Shown piece after piece: positions 11,496 to 20,935 of a stretch of DNA of 64,000 nucleotides. This DNA is from Anodontia alba (Eukaryota; Mollusca; Bivalvia; Lucinida; Lucinidae). Numbering within the stretch: the first letter of the stretch is position 1; the number at the start of each line of letters is the position of its first letter. Location: positions 16,520,419-16,584,418 of the forward strand of contig OZ024830.1 of assembly GCA_964016985.1 (NCBI GenBank), written 5' to 3'. Under the pieces are notes generated by a model. The model did no database searches and was not told where the DNA came from. It saw only the letters and a program-made list of their open reading frames with translations. The translations under genes were made by a program, and so were the position numbers.

Positions 11496-11586
11496 AAAGG
11501 AGACAATTTGCATGAAATGTCAAATCCTATTTTCTGGGAAACATTAGACAATATTTCAAGATGTCATCTGCAGAACTTTTTATCCA
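11496..11586. mobile_element. MITE-C right half, continued at 11813-11832
   Basis: GGAGACAATTTGCATGAAAT to ATTTTCTGGGAAA then GTCATCTGCAGAA. Its end (AGCATGCTAAGC) is found on the other side of the MITE-D insertion. Confidence 0.7.
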
Positions 11587-11812
11587 GGGCCCAGTTGTTC
11601 AAAGTGTCATTAGCTTAACGAGCTTGTTAAGGGTCATTTCGTTAACTGTTTTAGCCGATTCAATACACAATATTCTGAATTTTTTTGCTGAAAAAATGTG
11701 AGTAGCTACTCACATTTTTTCAGCAAAAAATTTCAGTATATTTGCACACCACTAGATGTAAATTTTAACGACTCGTTAACTATGATGTCGTTAGCTTTGA
11801 ACAACTGGGCCC
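11587..11812. mobile_element. MITE-D
   Basis: Ends GGGCCCAGTTGTTCAAAG and inverse. Internal arms GCTGAAAAAATGTGAGTAGC / GCTACTCACATTTTTTCAGC; GTTAAC-rich subterminal arms. Same family as 34451-34694 and 48031-48267. Confidence 0.85.
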
Positions 11813-11917
11813 AGCATGCTAAGCTTTAAACAAGTCCACTTCACTACCTGTTGATGTCTTTTAAGACAGCTAGATGAGCAGCAAACAGTGTAGACCCTGA
11901 TCAGATGCCACATTCTG

Positions 11918-12226
11918 TTTATTTTGTTTGATTGTGTTGAGGTTTTACGGCCCAGTCAACCCAACGGGGTCATCAAGTGTGGTCAGTTTACCTAATCACA
12001 CTTTCACTGGGCAGGCTTAGTCCGCTAAGCGGTTAACCAGTATTGTGCATATCCTTTCGCCCAAAACTGACAACTGCCCTTCTTGAATCAGCGGAAGGGA
12101 GAGAATGACAGTTGAAAATATTATGTGATCGATCTCCATGAATGTCGGCCACCCGGCGGGGGTCGCACCCAAAACTTTGTGATCACTAGTCCGACACCCA
12201 TCAAACTGAGACTTCCAGCCTGGCCG
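11918..12226 (-). mobile_element. SINE-1, full length
   Basis: 309 bp between two copies of CCACATTCTG (11908-11917, 12227-12236), a 10-bp target duplication. The minus strand starts with a tRNA-like head (SINE-1 heads carry a CTCAGTTGG-type box A, decayed in this copy, and a GTTNTGGGTNCGA-type box B) and ends in CCTCAACACAATCAAACAAA, the AAAC-rich tail. Confidence 0.88.
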
Positions 12227-12292
12227 CCACATTCTGTGGTGTCTGATCTTGGTCTAAACTGTATGTTCAAGCTATTTAGGGTTATTATGGTA

Positions 12293-12543
12293 CTCAATCA
12301 GATTTCAACACCTTGTTCATTACTGCACAGTAGGCAACAAATGAACTGTATTATATTTTCCCCTAAAAGCTGTGTTACCATTTTCATGGGATTATTCAAA
12401 TGAATGCCAAGCCCTATTTTCATGAAAGGATTGAAAGAAAAACCACAAAAAATATTTTCAATATTGTACAATTTTATAGATAAGATCCTTTTTTCAACCT
12501 TTAAGTATTGATATGCTTCTTATATCGCCAAGTAAATGTTTGT
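12293..12543. other. unique sequence, no feature
   Basis: No repeat family, exon or inverted repeat recognised. Confidence 0.5.
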
Positions 12544-12555
12544 TTTTGGTACCCA

Positions 12556-12837
12556 CTGATCGTGTTGGTTTAACGACACGTCAACCCTTGTGCGTCATTT
12601 TGTGTCATCTCTAAGAGAAAGGGAGAAAAGAGATAGAAGAGATAGTAGAAGAGGTGAAAGATAGGGACAGGGAAGAAAGAGGAACAGGAGTGAAAGTGAA
12701 GAAAAACAAGAAATAAAAACATTCCCCCCTCTACCCTTACCTGCTAGGATAACAGGGTTTGCCCAACTTTAAGCTAATATCAGTTGGACGCCCAGTGACG
12801 TGAGATACTCAACACCTTTGCACCACCCGACTACCCC
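12556..12837 (-). mobile_element. SINE-2, full length
   Basis: Flanked by the 12-bp duplication TTTTGGTACCCA (12544-12555, 12838-12849). Contains TTTAACGACACGTCAACCC, a purine-rich AGAGAAAGGGAGAAAAGAG block, CCCTCTACCCTTACCTGC and a terminal GTTGGACGCCCAGTGACG. Related to 14131, 34772 and 61297. Confidence 0.85.
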
Positions 12838-12841
12838 TTTT

Positions 12842-12967
12842 GGTACCCATTAGAACTGTCTCAAAAGAGTAATGGTACTCATTAGAAGTATCGCAAATGA
12901 GTACCCACAACATATTTTCATGGAACAAAAAGAAAACTTTATAGGATATCCCTCTTATCTACAGCTT
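12842..12967. mobile_element. MITE-B, partial
   Basis: Core arms GGTACCCATTAGAACTG and AATGAGTACCCACAACATA, with the right end CTCTTATCTACAGCTTTG. Interrupted on its left by SINE-2. Confidence 0.7.
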
Positions 12968-12970
12968 TGC

Positions 12971-13172
12971 AGTCTCTGGAAGTGATTCCAATGAGCAGTC
13001 TCTGAAAGTGATTCCAATGAGCAGTCTCTGAAAGTGATTCCAATGAGCAGCCTCCAGAAGTGATTCCAATGAGCAGACTCTGGAAGTGATTCCAATGAGC
13101 AGTCTCTGGATTCCAATGAGCAGTCTCTGGAATTGATTCCAATGAGCAGTCTCTGGAATTGATTCCAACGAG
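12971..13172. repeat. 26-bp tandem repeat, eight units
   Basis: Unit AGTCTCTGGAAGTGATTCCA followed by ATGAGC. Eight copies; the sixth lacks 5 bp. It gives chance repetitive minus-strand reading frames of 83 and 88 residues that should not be annotated as protein. Confidence 0.95.
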
Positions 13173-13320
13173 TATATACAAAAATATGATTTGGTGCAGA
13201 AACAACGCAAAATATCTTCTAAAAATACCCGTTATCTGGGCCTATGGTATATAATAATGTGCAGACCCAGGCCATTCTGCACATCCATGCAGTCTCATCA
13301 AGGTCCACATTTTTTGCTTG

Positions 13321-13493
13321 TTAACCCTACTCCTGCTGAACCTGCATATGTCCTATCTCTGCAAACATGTTTACCCTAACACATTAAGTATGTGAATTTA
13401 ATAATATATCAACAATTTGGATCAAATAATCTGATTGGCTGAAAATTAGAAATGGATGTGGCATCTTAATTTATTCAGCATGAAAAGGGTTAA
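13321..13493. mobile_element. MITE-A with deleted hairpin core
   Basis: TTAACCCTACTCCTGCTGAA to TTCAGCATGAAAAGGGTTAA, but the CCAGATCAG hairpin is replaced by a short TGTTTACCCTAAC. Confidence 0.85.
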
Positions 13494-13574
13494 TGTGTGC
13501 ACTTTCTATGAGAGAACAGCACAGCTGTTAGCAAATGATATAAGCACAGTTCTATATAAGGTGCTTTTTCAACT

Positions 13575-13722
13575 GAAGCATTGACAGTTTCCTTACTTCT
13601 CCAAAGTAAACATATATTGTAGTACTCATTATAAGGGCCTCACTTCATTATATCAGGTACTAATGAGTACCCACAACATACATTTTCATGGAGAAACAAT
13701 AAAGATAATTTTCCCAACCTTT
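13575..13722. mobile_element. MITE-B, diverged
   Basis: TTTCCTTACTTCTCC, then arms TTGTAGTACTCATTATAAGG and ACTAATGAGTACCCACAAC, ending AATTTTCCCAACC. Confidence 0.7.
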
Positions 13723-13810
13723 GCCTATATGAGAGAGGCATTTTGCCCATGTGAGAAACATGACCATGTGATTCCTAGGAACGATTCACTTAAAGGTAGT
13801 AGAAAAAAAA

Positions 13811-13930
13811 TCCATCATGTGCCAGTCCATGCAGGATAGGGACATCTTTGGGGTAGGAAGCCTCTGCCCTGGTTGAAATTCCAACCCCTCGGGTAAGATT
13901 ACCCTATCCTGCATGGACACTCATGATGGA
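13811..13930. repeat. TCCATCATG hairpin element
   Basis: TCCATCATG, CCAGTCCATGCAGGATAGGG on the left and CCCTATCCTGCATGGACACT, CATGATGGA on the right. One copy only in the window. Confidence 0.7.
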
Positions 13931-14091
13931 TTCTTATAATCTTATCTGGAGGTTCCGTATGGCTGTTTACTACTTGGAAAGACTTGAAACATCATTGGTG
14001 AAAACATGCATATCTGGTGCATTACTAATTCAAACACACTTGCACCAATATTTTATTTCAATTTCAGCTGTAATATGTTTCACAATGCAGG

Positions 14092-14473
14092 TACCATGTT
14101 TACCCTAAATATTTATTTAGTTTTTTTATTGTGTTGGGGTTTAACCGCACGGCAACCCTAGTGGGTTATTTTGTGTCATCTCCCAGAGAAAGAGAGAAAA
14201 GAAATAGAAGAGATAGTAGAAGAAATGAAAGTGGGGTACAGGGAAGAAAGAAACAGGAATGAAAGTGAAGAAACCGAAGAAATAAAAACATTCTCCCTCT
14301 ACCCTTACCTGTTACAAGGATAGCAGGCCTTGCCCAACTGTAAGCCAATATCAGTTTGAAAAAAATATTTGTCTGACACCTCTTCTTACCTGGAGCTATG
14401 CACCAGATATACACATTGTAGGGTAGGTAAGGTATGGTGTTATGGTGTCCCAATACGTAGGATAATTATGGTA
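14092..14473. mobile_element. MITE-E remnant around a SINE-2
   Basis: Left end TACCATGTTTACCCTAAATA; right end TGTCCCAATACGTAGG then ATTATGGTA. Most of the interval between is SINE-2 and unassigned sequence. Confidence 0.55.
14131..14357 (-). mobile_element. SINE-2
   Basis: GTGTTGGGGTTTAACCGCAC, purine block, CCCTCTACCCTTACCTG and GGCCTTGCCCAACTGTAAGC. Lacks the terminal part seen at 12837. Confidence 0.8.
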
Positions 14474-14505
14474 TTATCATGTTCCAGACAAATATTGTTT
14501 TCTTT

Positions 14506-14662
14506 TTCCAAAGCTTCAGATTAGGCACATTTTTCTGCCCAAAAGTACTGATATTTTTTTTTTTTCATTTTTCCACAAAAACATTCTTTGTTGTACTCAT
14601 TAGAAGTTCCAGAGAAATAAGAAAAATATTATGTGGCTACCCTCTCTTATCTGAAGGTATGC
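14506..14662. mobile_element. MITE-B, partial
   Basis: CAGATTAGGCACATTTTTCT, AAAAGTACTGATATT, one core arm, and the right end CTCTTATCTGAAGGTATG. Confidence 0.7.
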
Positions 14663-14702
14663 TTTTTCTCAATCTACACAAGCTACCAGCATCTCATGAG
14701 AA

Positions 14703-15110
14703 TATCGCATTTACCCAAAGTTTTAGACACCTTAACCCTTGTCCTGCTGAACCGGGATATACCCTGCTTTTGCAAACAGTGTAGATCCAGATCAGTTGGC
14801 TTCTGAAGAAGCCAACTGATCTGGATCTGCACTGTTTGCCATTAATTATGTGAATTAATAGCAACAATCCAGATCAAGTAATCTGATTGGCTGGAAACTA
14901 GAAGTGGGCATGGCATCTTAATTTATTCAGCAAGGCAAGGGTTAAAATTTAATAAAGACCATTTTATTGCCTATTAATGTGTCTAAAAATTGCTGGAAGA
15001 GTAGGAAACTGTGTAGACCTGAATCAGATGCCACATTCTGAGGCATCTGATCTGGGTCTACACTGTTTGCTCAGGCCAATCTGTCCAAATACTTAGAGTA
15101 AATATGGTTA
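14703..15110. mobile_element. MITE-E interrupted by MITE-A
   Basis: Runs from CATTTACCCAAAGTTTTAG then ACACC, then the MITE-A, then AATTTAATAAAGACC and the core GATGCCACATTCTGAGGCATC to AGAGTAAATATGGTTA. The E consensus reads ACACCTTAACTCC, so the MITE-A entered an existing TTAA. Confidence 0.8.
14732..14945. mobile_element. MITE-A, full length, inside MITE-E
   Basis: TTAA-bounded, CCCTTGTCCTGCTGAACC to inverse; central arms CCAGATCAGTTGGCTTCTG / AAGCCAACTGATCTGG. Confidence 0.92.
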
Positions 15111-15155
15111 TCGGAACAGAACCTCTTCAGAATCTCCTCAAGCAGGAAATACCAC

Positions 15156-15228
15156 TACCGTATCTACTTTAAGTATTTGGACACCTCAACTTACCATACC
15201 TGTCCTAAAATTTGAATGTCTACACTAG
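15156..15228. mobile_element. MITE-E left-end fragment
   Basis: TACCGTATCTACTTTAAGTA, GGACACCTCAACTT, TGTCCTAAAATTTGAA. Confidence 0.65.
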
Positions 15229-15239
15229 GCCTCAGGTCT

Positions 15240-15512
15240 ATTACCAGAAAAGCCCCAGCAAGGCAATTCCAATATTTACCCACACTGTAAGTTTTTGTGG
15301 GGAAATAAGAAAAATATCAATACTGTATTCTACCTAATTTCCACACATACCTCTATAAGCGCAGTCAAGCAATTCTGTAGTCTTCAGATTAGCCAGTGTC
15401 TGCTTCTTTATAAAGGCATATGTTGTGGGTACCCATTTGAATTGCATCGACGTCGATGTATTTCAAATAAGTACCCACAACACAAGCTTTCATAAAGAAA
15501 ATCAGAAACAAA
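15240..15512. mobile_element. two MITE-B remnants
   Basis: A right half (CAAGGCAATTCCAATA to GAAATAAGAAAAATATC) followed at 15414 by a second core, TTGTGGGTACCCATTTGAA / TTCAAATAAGTACCCACAA, around ATCGACGTCGAT. Confidence 0.6.
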
Positions 15513-16149
15513 CACACAAAAACATTGTATAAACAACAATAGGTAAGTCGTTTGCTGATCTTGTTTTTAAAGCATACTTTTTAGTAGGTGGACATATTTT
15601 ACTACAAGTTTTCCCAGTAATTTTGAAAAACCTAAGCATACAGTGCTGTAATAAGGTTAAATATGGTACCTTTTTTTTGTTTTTTGAAAAACAAACAAAC
15701 AAACAAAAAAAACAACAACAACATCTTATCCAGATACCACATGTTGTATGGACTAAGAAAAATAATTTTGCTTTTATTGTGCTATGAACAAATCAAGGAT
15801 AATTCATAATCATTTGATACAAAGAAAACAAGAAAATCTGAATAAAATCAGAATAAACTGTTAAGTAAGACAGCTTCATAATAATTCAGTACTATAAAGT
15901 TAGTCGAAATGTGTCAAAAGATGCATTAGGTCAAAATAAGCCCAGACAGACAATTTGAAATAGATTATAGACAAAATCTAAATTGATAAAACCAAGAAAA
16001 ATCATTACAAAGATGTCAAATAGTGGCATTAAAATCTATCAGAAACTGCCATAATGGGGCTATTACCAATCCCAAACCAGTTCTGAAATCCACTGAATGC
16101 TGAATAAGGATTATACAAGCAGACTTATCTATGTGAAGTAATATAGTCT
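15513..16149. other. unique AT-rich sequence
   Basis: A (CAAA)-rich stretch at 15690-15720; otherwise no repeat family or exon seen. Confidence 0.5.
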
Positions 16150-16346
16150 AACCATAACTCCAGATAATATCATTTTTTCAAGTGACAAGTATTGATATTT
16201 TTCTTATTTCCCCTCAAAAACAATGTTGTGGGTACTCATTAGACGTGCCCAACTGAGGCACTTAATAACTACCCATAACACACATTTTCATAGAGAAATA
16301 AGGAGAATATTTTCCCAATACCCCTATCATCTGGAGTTATGATGGT
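16150..16346. mobile_element. MITE-B
   Basis: AACTCCAGATAATATC to CCTATCATCTGGAGTTATG with both core arms, the right one shortened. Confidence 0.8.
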
Positions 16347-16600
16347 TTGTTTGAGCTGAGGTTTAACTGCCCTTTCAATAATATTTCAGTCATGTTGAGC
16401 CATCTCCCAGAGGGAGGGAAAATGAAAAGAATGGAATAAATGAGAAAAGAAATCCAACCACTGAACTTACTTCAAGTGAGGCAATAACATTCTATGATAG
16501 CAGGACCAACCCTCCAAAAGTTTCAGTGGAAGGACTCTCATGGACACACTTCTAATGAGTACCCTAAACATTTTTTGTAAAGTTATAAGAAAACTTTTTT
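16347..16600. mobile_element. SINE-3 fragment followed by MITE-B right half
   Basis: GAGGTTTAACTGCCCTTTCA, CATGTTGAGCCATCTCCCAG with a purine-rich block, then CTTCTAATGAGTACCC of MITE-B. Confidence 0.55.
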
Positions 16601-16804
16601 ACCATTCTCTTGCTGAACATGACATGCCCTGTCTTAGCAAACAGTGTAGATCCAGATCAGTTGGCTTATGAAGAAGCCAACTGATCTGGATCTGCACGGT
16701 TTGTCATTAAATATGTGAATTTCTATGAAAAACCCAGATCAAGTAATCTGACTGGCTGAAAATTAGAAGTGGGCATGGCATCTATTCAGCATGACAAGGG
16801 TTTA
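16601..16804. mobile_element. MITE-A, variant subfamily
   Basis: ACCATTCTCTTGCTGAACAT to CAGCATGACAAGGGTTTA. Same CTCTTGCTGAAC variant as 46304 and 55857. Confidence 0.85.
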
Positions 16805-16992
16805 CATAATTTGTTTCAAAAAGCACCTTATCTGGAGCTCTGTAAACTATTTGCTGTTCTTCTAGCAGTTTTCAGACTTATCACAAAAAGTCATCAACTT
16901 GTTCTAATTTTAAGATGTAAAAGAGCGACACCTGTGAGTTATGAGTGTCTGAATACTAACAATAACATCCTGCAACTCTGATTACAATAAGC

Positions 16993-17060
16993 TGTGTGTG
17001 TGTGTGCATGCGTACATGCGTGTGTGTGTATATGTTTACTCTCCAATTGTGTGTGTGTGT
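16993..17060. repeat. TG microsatellite
   Basis: Two TGTG-rich runs with CATGCG interruptions, 30 bp from the donor of the 17.1-kb exon. Confidence 0.9.
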
Positions 17061-17088
17061 TTACCCTCCAATTATCTATAATTATTAC

Positions 17089-17232
17089 CTTCAACACGTC
17101 AACCTCTACAGAGTGGCATTTTGTCTGCTGTGTCACATCTTTGAATCTCTCGGAGTCATCAACAGCGTAGATCTGGATAGGATAGACCTGTTCCCGCCCA
17201 CTCAGTATTGCCAAATTCAGAATCTCATTAAC
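17089..17232 (-). CDS. TMEM132-like gene, next internal exon
   Basis: Minus-strand exon of 144 nt, 48 codons, phase 0 at both ends. The acceptor is a pyrimidine tract ending TCTTCCAG just above 17232; the donor is GAAG|GTAATA at 17088. The peptide begins VNEILNLAILSGREQVYPI and ends TKCHSVEVDVLK. The EILN-x-AIL-x-G start, the strand of preferred-V residues after it, and the single Cys before a D-V-L-K end are the pattern of the TMEM132 segment after the cohesin-like domain, probably the first BIG domain. No exon lies between this one and the 48.9-kb exon, because their protein alignment is continuous. Expected next residues of the family (a CDYVF-type segment) were not found at lower coordinates, so the next exon is probably outside the window. 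A MITE-E lies only about 45 bp upstream of its acceptor. Confidence 0.87.
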
Positions 17233-17275
17233 CTGGAAGAGAAAAATAAAACCTTCAGTAAGAATATACATATGT

Positions 17276-17500
17276 ATCATAATTACCCTAGGTATTGGGA
17301 CAGAATTGCCTGAGCAAACAGTATAAACCCAGATCAAATAGTGCAGTATGTCGCATCTGATCTGGGTCTACACTGTTTGCCATTCATCCAGCAGTTTTTA
17401 CACACATCAATAGAGAGAAAAATGGACTTGTTCAAAGTTTAGGGTAAGTATGGTCAGGAAGTACCAGTAAGGTGTCCCAACACTTAGGATAAATACATTA
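17276..17500. mobile_element. MITE-E next to the TMEM132-like exon
   Basis: TAATTACCCTAGGTATTGGG to CCAACACTTAGGATAAATAC; core CATCTGATCTGGGTCTACAC. Its near end is about 45 bp from the splice acceptor. Confidence 0.85.
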
Positions 17501-17710
17501 CACAATGACTATATGGCTGTGTCTAAAATAGTTTGTCTTTTTTCGACCAGCTTTCCCTTCATGGACATAATACAGTGTGGGTACCAAATAGAACCACCTC
17601 ACTAAGGCAGTTCTAATGAGTGCCCCCCATGTTTTTTTTAGAGAAAAACAAAACAAAACAAATAGATAGTTAGCATTTATCCTCATAGCCTTCTATTCTA
17701 GAGCTATGAT
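17501..17710. mobile_element. MITE-B, diverged
   Basis: Core GTGTGGGTACCAAATAGAAC and GGCAGTTCTAATGAGTGCC; right end TTCTAGAGCTATG. Confidence 0.65.
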
Positions 17711-17840
17711 TTTCTAATGTACAGCTATTCATTTTCAACTATAGCAGAGTAATGGTCAAGCTGTTCTTTACTTTTTTCAGGGCATTTTTTGTTTTTGGTG
17801 AATGTACAGGCTGATCTAGACCTACATGTTTGCATGTGCA

Positions 17841-18086
17841 TTAACCCTTAAAATGCCAGAAAACTTGCATCTGAAAATGTCGTCTGTTTATCTCGTCTGC
17901 TGAATATATTCTTGCAAACTTTTCAAATCTATTTTTGCATACAGGCAAGCAGTGTGGACCCAGATCAGACTGCTCCTAGAGGAGCAGTCTGATCTGGGTC
18001 CACACTGTTTGCAAAAATGACTTTTAAAATCACAAGCAGATGACAAAGCAGACGACAATTGTTGTGATTGGCAGTTTAAAGGCTAA
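17841..18086. mobile_element. MITE-H
   Basis: TTAACCCTTAAAATGCCAG to TTGGCAGTTTAAAGGCTAA; subterminal GTCGTCTG / CAGACGAC; central GACCCAGATCAGACTGCTCC and inverse. Confidence 0.85.
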
Positions 18087-18323
18087 GCCCTCTTTTTGCT
18101 TGATTTGGCTCATTTGCCAGTTTGTATTGGCTACAGGAAAAATGACACTAACAATGACAGAAATAGTCCACCATAGTACAAAATCCAATAAAAAATATAC
18201 ATAAACTGGACTACTTTTCTTGGGTATAAATTTACCCACTTTCTCATTAACAGTCAGGTTCTGTTTCAACTAGGAGCCTATGGTATTTCAGGATGTTTGT
18301 TCCCTACTGTCTAGGCGCCCAAT

Positions 18324-18512
18324 ACACAGCTCCAGATAATGCATATCAAAATATTTTTCTTATTTTTCCATGAAAACATATGTTGTGGGTACTCATTAGA
18401 AGCACCTCAGTGAGGCACTTCTAATGAGTACCCACAACATATGTTTTCATGGTGAGATAAGAAAAATATCATAATATTTTGTTGAAAAAGCACCTTATCT
18501 GGGACTAAGCCA
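18324..18512. mobile_element. MITE-B with near-perfect hairpin
   Basis: CACAGCTCCAGATAAT to CTTATCTGGGACTAAG. Arms from CCATGAAAACATATGTTGTG inward are almost perfectly complementary down to CTCAGTGAG. Confidence 0.92.
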
Positions 18513-18764
18513 TTATACTGAGGTGTATCGGACAGAAACACACCTTACGACTTGTGAAAAAGAAAATCTCAACTGTCCTGATTGATCATGGCCTTCACCA
18601 CTGACAAATATATTAGAACCCAATGGTTCTGTAAGCAAAAACCACTGCTTAGTATCTGTGGCTGCACAGACTAATCCCTGAGCTGTTCTGGGCCTCTGTT
18701 ATTAACAGGTATCAAGAAACACCTTTTATCGTGACACTGTTCATAGCACCAGATAAACTAAGTA

Positions 18765-18912
18765 TCCAGAAATGATATAGTTCAAATTTCTTAATGGAAA
18801 CAGAACTGTTCTTAAGAGTAGTCAACAACCAAATGTGTTTTTATCAAGAAATAAGAAAAATAATATTCCCCATCCCACCCACCCCTACAAAGGGATCTTA
18901 TCTGGAAGTAGG
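18765..18912. mobile_element. MITE-B remnant, and 18513-18764 unique
   Basis: Only the right side is clear: AAGAAATAAGAAAAATAAT to GGATCTTATCTGGAAG. The preceding 250 bp show nothing. Confidence 0.5.
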
Positions 18913-19063
18913 ACATCTCATTATACTGTTTACCTGCTGTCATATATTGCTGATTCAATATTTACCTTCTGCTTTGTTGAGTTACAATTTTCTTATCTTT
19001 TATATTCTCCATGTCTGAATTATTGCCCAATTAACTAACCTTTACAACTGAGTAAAAGTGTAT

Positions 19064-19230
19064 GACAAACTGATGATATTTTATCTTATTTTCCCTTGAA
19101 AATAGGCTTTAACATTTCATGCAAATTGTCTCCTAAAGAGACAATTTGCATGAAATGTCAAAGCCTATTTGCTGAGAAAAAATATAAATATTTCAATGTG
19201 TCATCTGCTGGAATATTTAACCAGCATGCT
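19064..19230. mobile_element. MITE-C
   Basis: GGCTTTAACATTTCATGCAA, CTCCTAAAGAG, and the right end ACCAGCATGCTAAGTATTAA. The left end is truncated at GATGATATTTTATC. Confidence 0.8.
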
Positions 19231-19507
19231 AAGTATTAAACTCTGATACTGATGATCACACCTGAAGACATATCTGAATATTGATAAGCAGCCATTAATA
19301 GGATATTTTTTCCTGTTTCTTCTTAAAGAACCTGAACAGAATAACCTGAGTGAACTGAGAGAATTCTGATAGGCAGTCCAACAAGCTTTTTCCTTCATAA
19401 TCTGCACACGTCTCTATGACATGACGCTCACATTCACAAACGCAAACACACACCCGCATGTGCATATGCAGGCACATTCACACACACACTCACACAGACA
19501 GTTTCAT

Positions 19508-20566
19508 ACCTCCAGATAAGGTATTTTTCAACTTAAGGCCAAAAAAAAATAATCATTAGATTCTCAGGCCCCGCCACATGTACCAAAAAGTCTGCGCATA
19601 AGCCTCTTTTTCCGTGTCCAATAAAAAAAACACATCCGCGTCTGATACAGCATGCCGGTGCGTCGCGGTTTTTAAAATCCTAGTTTTAGATGCAACCGAA
19701 GCATACACGGTCACATAAACGCTTATATTATTGATTTTTTCATTGGATTGAACATTGCGAGTAAGCGTTTTAGCACCATCATTGATCAAAATGGCTGCCG
19801 AAGCGCAAGTTGTGTAAACAAAACTTGTGTTTCCTTCGTTTTCAAAGCAGATGTCTCAAATATCCACCCAGATTTCATCCGGGGCTACGGTGCATCTGTC
19901 CTGGAACATTATAGGCAGTTACGAAAAAGACTGCACAATTGCCAATTGTGTAACGGCATAAAGTCGGGATCCGAAGTATCGACTTCTGGTCCTTCCCGGA
20001 TGAATTATTAAACCACGATGTAAGTGCGTCGATCGGACGCTCCAAAATAGACACATTCGACAGAATTTCTGTCAACACATCCCTCTCTGAAGGTATATAA
20101 ACCTTTGGTAGAAATTTAAACTGGAGCTGCACAAACTGATTTTATTACTTTACTTTACTAAACTTTAGCTGGTAGGGGACTATCCTTTATATTTAATAAT
20201 AATAGGGACATATAAAAAAGTTATCCTCAGTACTTCTCCTTAATTTAGCTATGTCTAGGTGTCCAAAAATTAAGTATTTTTATGGTAATATTACTATAAA
20301 ATGCATTTCATGAAACGAGTCCTTTTAAAAGGTTCGTGTAATAAAAAAAAAAGTTCCCTCGCCTGTTTCATGAGTAAAAAGAAAAAAAAAAAAAATTCCT
20401 GCCTGCCTCATCTGTTTTTGCCAAAAATGGCCTGAGAATCTAATAATTAATTTTTTTTGGCCTAAAGTACTGATATTTTTCTTACTTCTCCATGAAAATA
20501 TGTTGTAGGTACCTCAAATGAGTACCCACAATGTACGCTTTCGAGAAGAAATAAGAAAAATATTAT
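19508..20566. mobile_element. MITE-B split by the Harbinger-like element
   Basis: Left piece CCTCCAGATAAGGTATTTTT; right piece from AAAGTACTGATATTTTTC through TTGTAGGTACCTC / AATGAGTACCCACAA to GAAATAAGAAAAATATT. One core arm is deleted. Confidence 0.7.
19537..20462. mobile_element. 926-bp Harbinger-like element inside MITE-B
   Basis: The left end GGCCAAAAAAAAATAATCAT leads to TTAGATTCTCAGGCC; the right end is the inverse (GGCCTGAGAATCTAA to TTTTTTTTGGCC). Flanks are TAA at 19534-19536 and 20463-20465. The surrounding MITE-B resumes correctly (TTCAACT before, AAGTACTGATATTTTTC after). A 3-bp TWA target and GGCC termini fit PIF/Harbinger. The interior is CpG-richer than its surroundings. Short frames (77-87 residues) on both strands have no recognised motif, so it is probably non-autonomous. 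Confidence 0.72.
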
Positions 20567-20568
20567 GT

Positions 20569-20700
20569 TTGTTTGTTTGTGTTGAGGTTTTATGGCCCAG
20601 TCAACCCAATGGGATCATGTTGAACGCTGTCAGTTTACCTAACCACTTTTACTGGGCAGACTTAGTCCTCTTAATACTGTGCACATTCTCTTGCACAACA
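20569..20700 (-). mobile_element. SINE-1, truncated
   Basis: GTTTGTTTGTGTTGAGGTTT, ATGGCCCAGTCAACCC, TTTACCTAACCAC, GGGCAGACTTAGTCC. The head is missing; a MITE-E fragment follows (to 20787). Confidence 0.8.
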
Positions 20701-20935
20701 TTGGGTAGTAAATTGTACTTGTTCAAATTTGAGATAAAATATGGTAAGGAGTTCAGGTGTCTGAATACTAAGGGTAAATACGGTAAAGTAACAGACACAG
20801 AAATCAAATGATCGATTATAAGCACATCTGTGACGATAATCATTTTTGTGGAATTTATCGATCAATCAATAGGATATACGATTACTTGTGCCAGTCTTAG
20901 TGTCCAAAGAGTTAGGTAAATATGGTACCTTAGAA
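20690..20935. mobile_element. MITE-E fragments
   Basis: CAACATTGGGTAGTAAATTG to AATACTAAGGGTAAATACGG at 20697-20786, and GTGTCCAAAGAGTTAGGTAA with ATGGTACC at 20901-20932. Confidence 0.6.

Larger units (their letters stand above)
11443..12292. mobile_element. MITE-E holding three nested insertions
   Basis: The left end TACTGTATTTATCCTAAATA and the right end TTTAGGGTTATTATGGTA bound the element. E sequence is interrupted after CCTACTTGTCC by a partial MITE-C that itself holds MITE-D, resumes at AACAAGTCCACTTCACTACC, and is interrupted again by SINE-1 within CCACATTCTG. Confidence 0.75.

Noticed and set aside
12971..13172. Regularly spaced repeats considered as a CRISPR array.
   Set aside because: Head-to-tail units without spacers, in a eukaryotic genome.
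12939..13210. Two minus-strand frames of 83-88 residues with a repetitive protein.
   Set aside because: They are translations of the 26-bp minisatellite; two frames stay open because the unit lacks stops.
32..17088. Search for the next TMEM132-like exon on the minus strand.
   Set aside because: No splice-bounded frame with the expected cysteine-containing segment was seen by eye; a profile search would be needed.
19748..20132. Overlapping frames on both strands in the Harbinger-like element, considered as transposase or Myb-like remnants.
   Set aside because: No DDE or SANT pattern visible; lengths under 90 residues.
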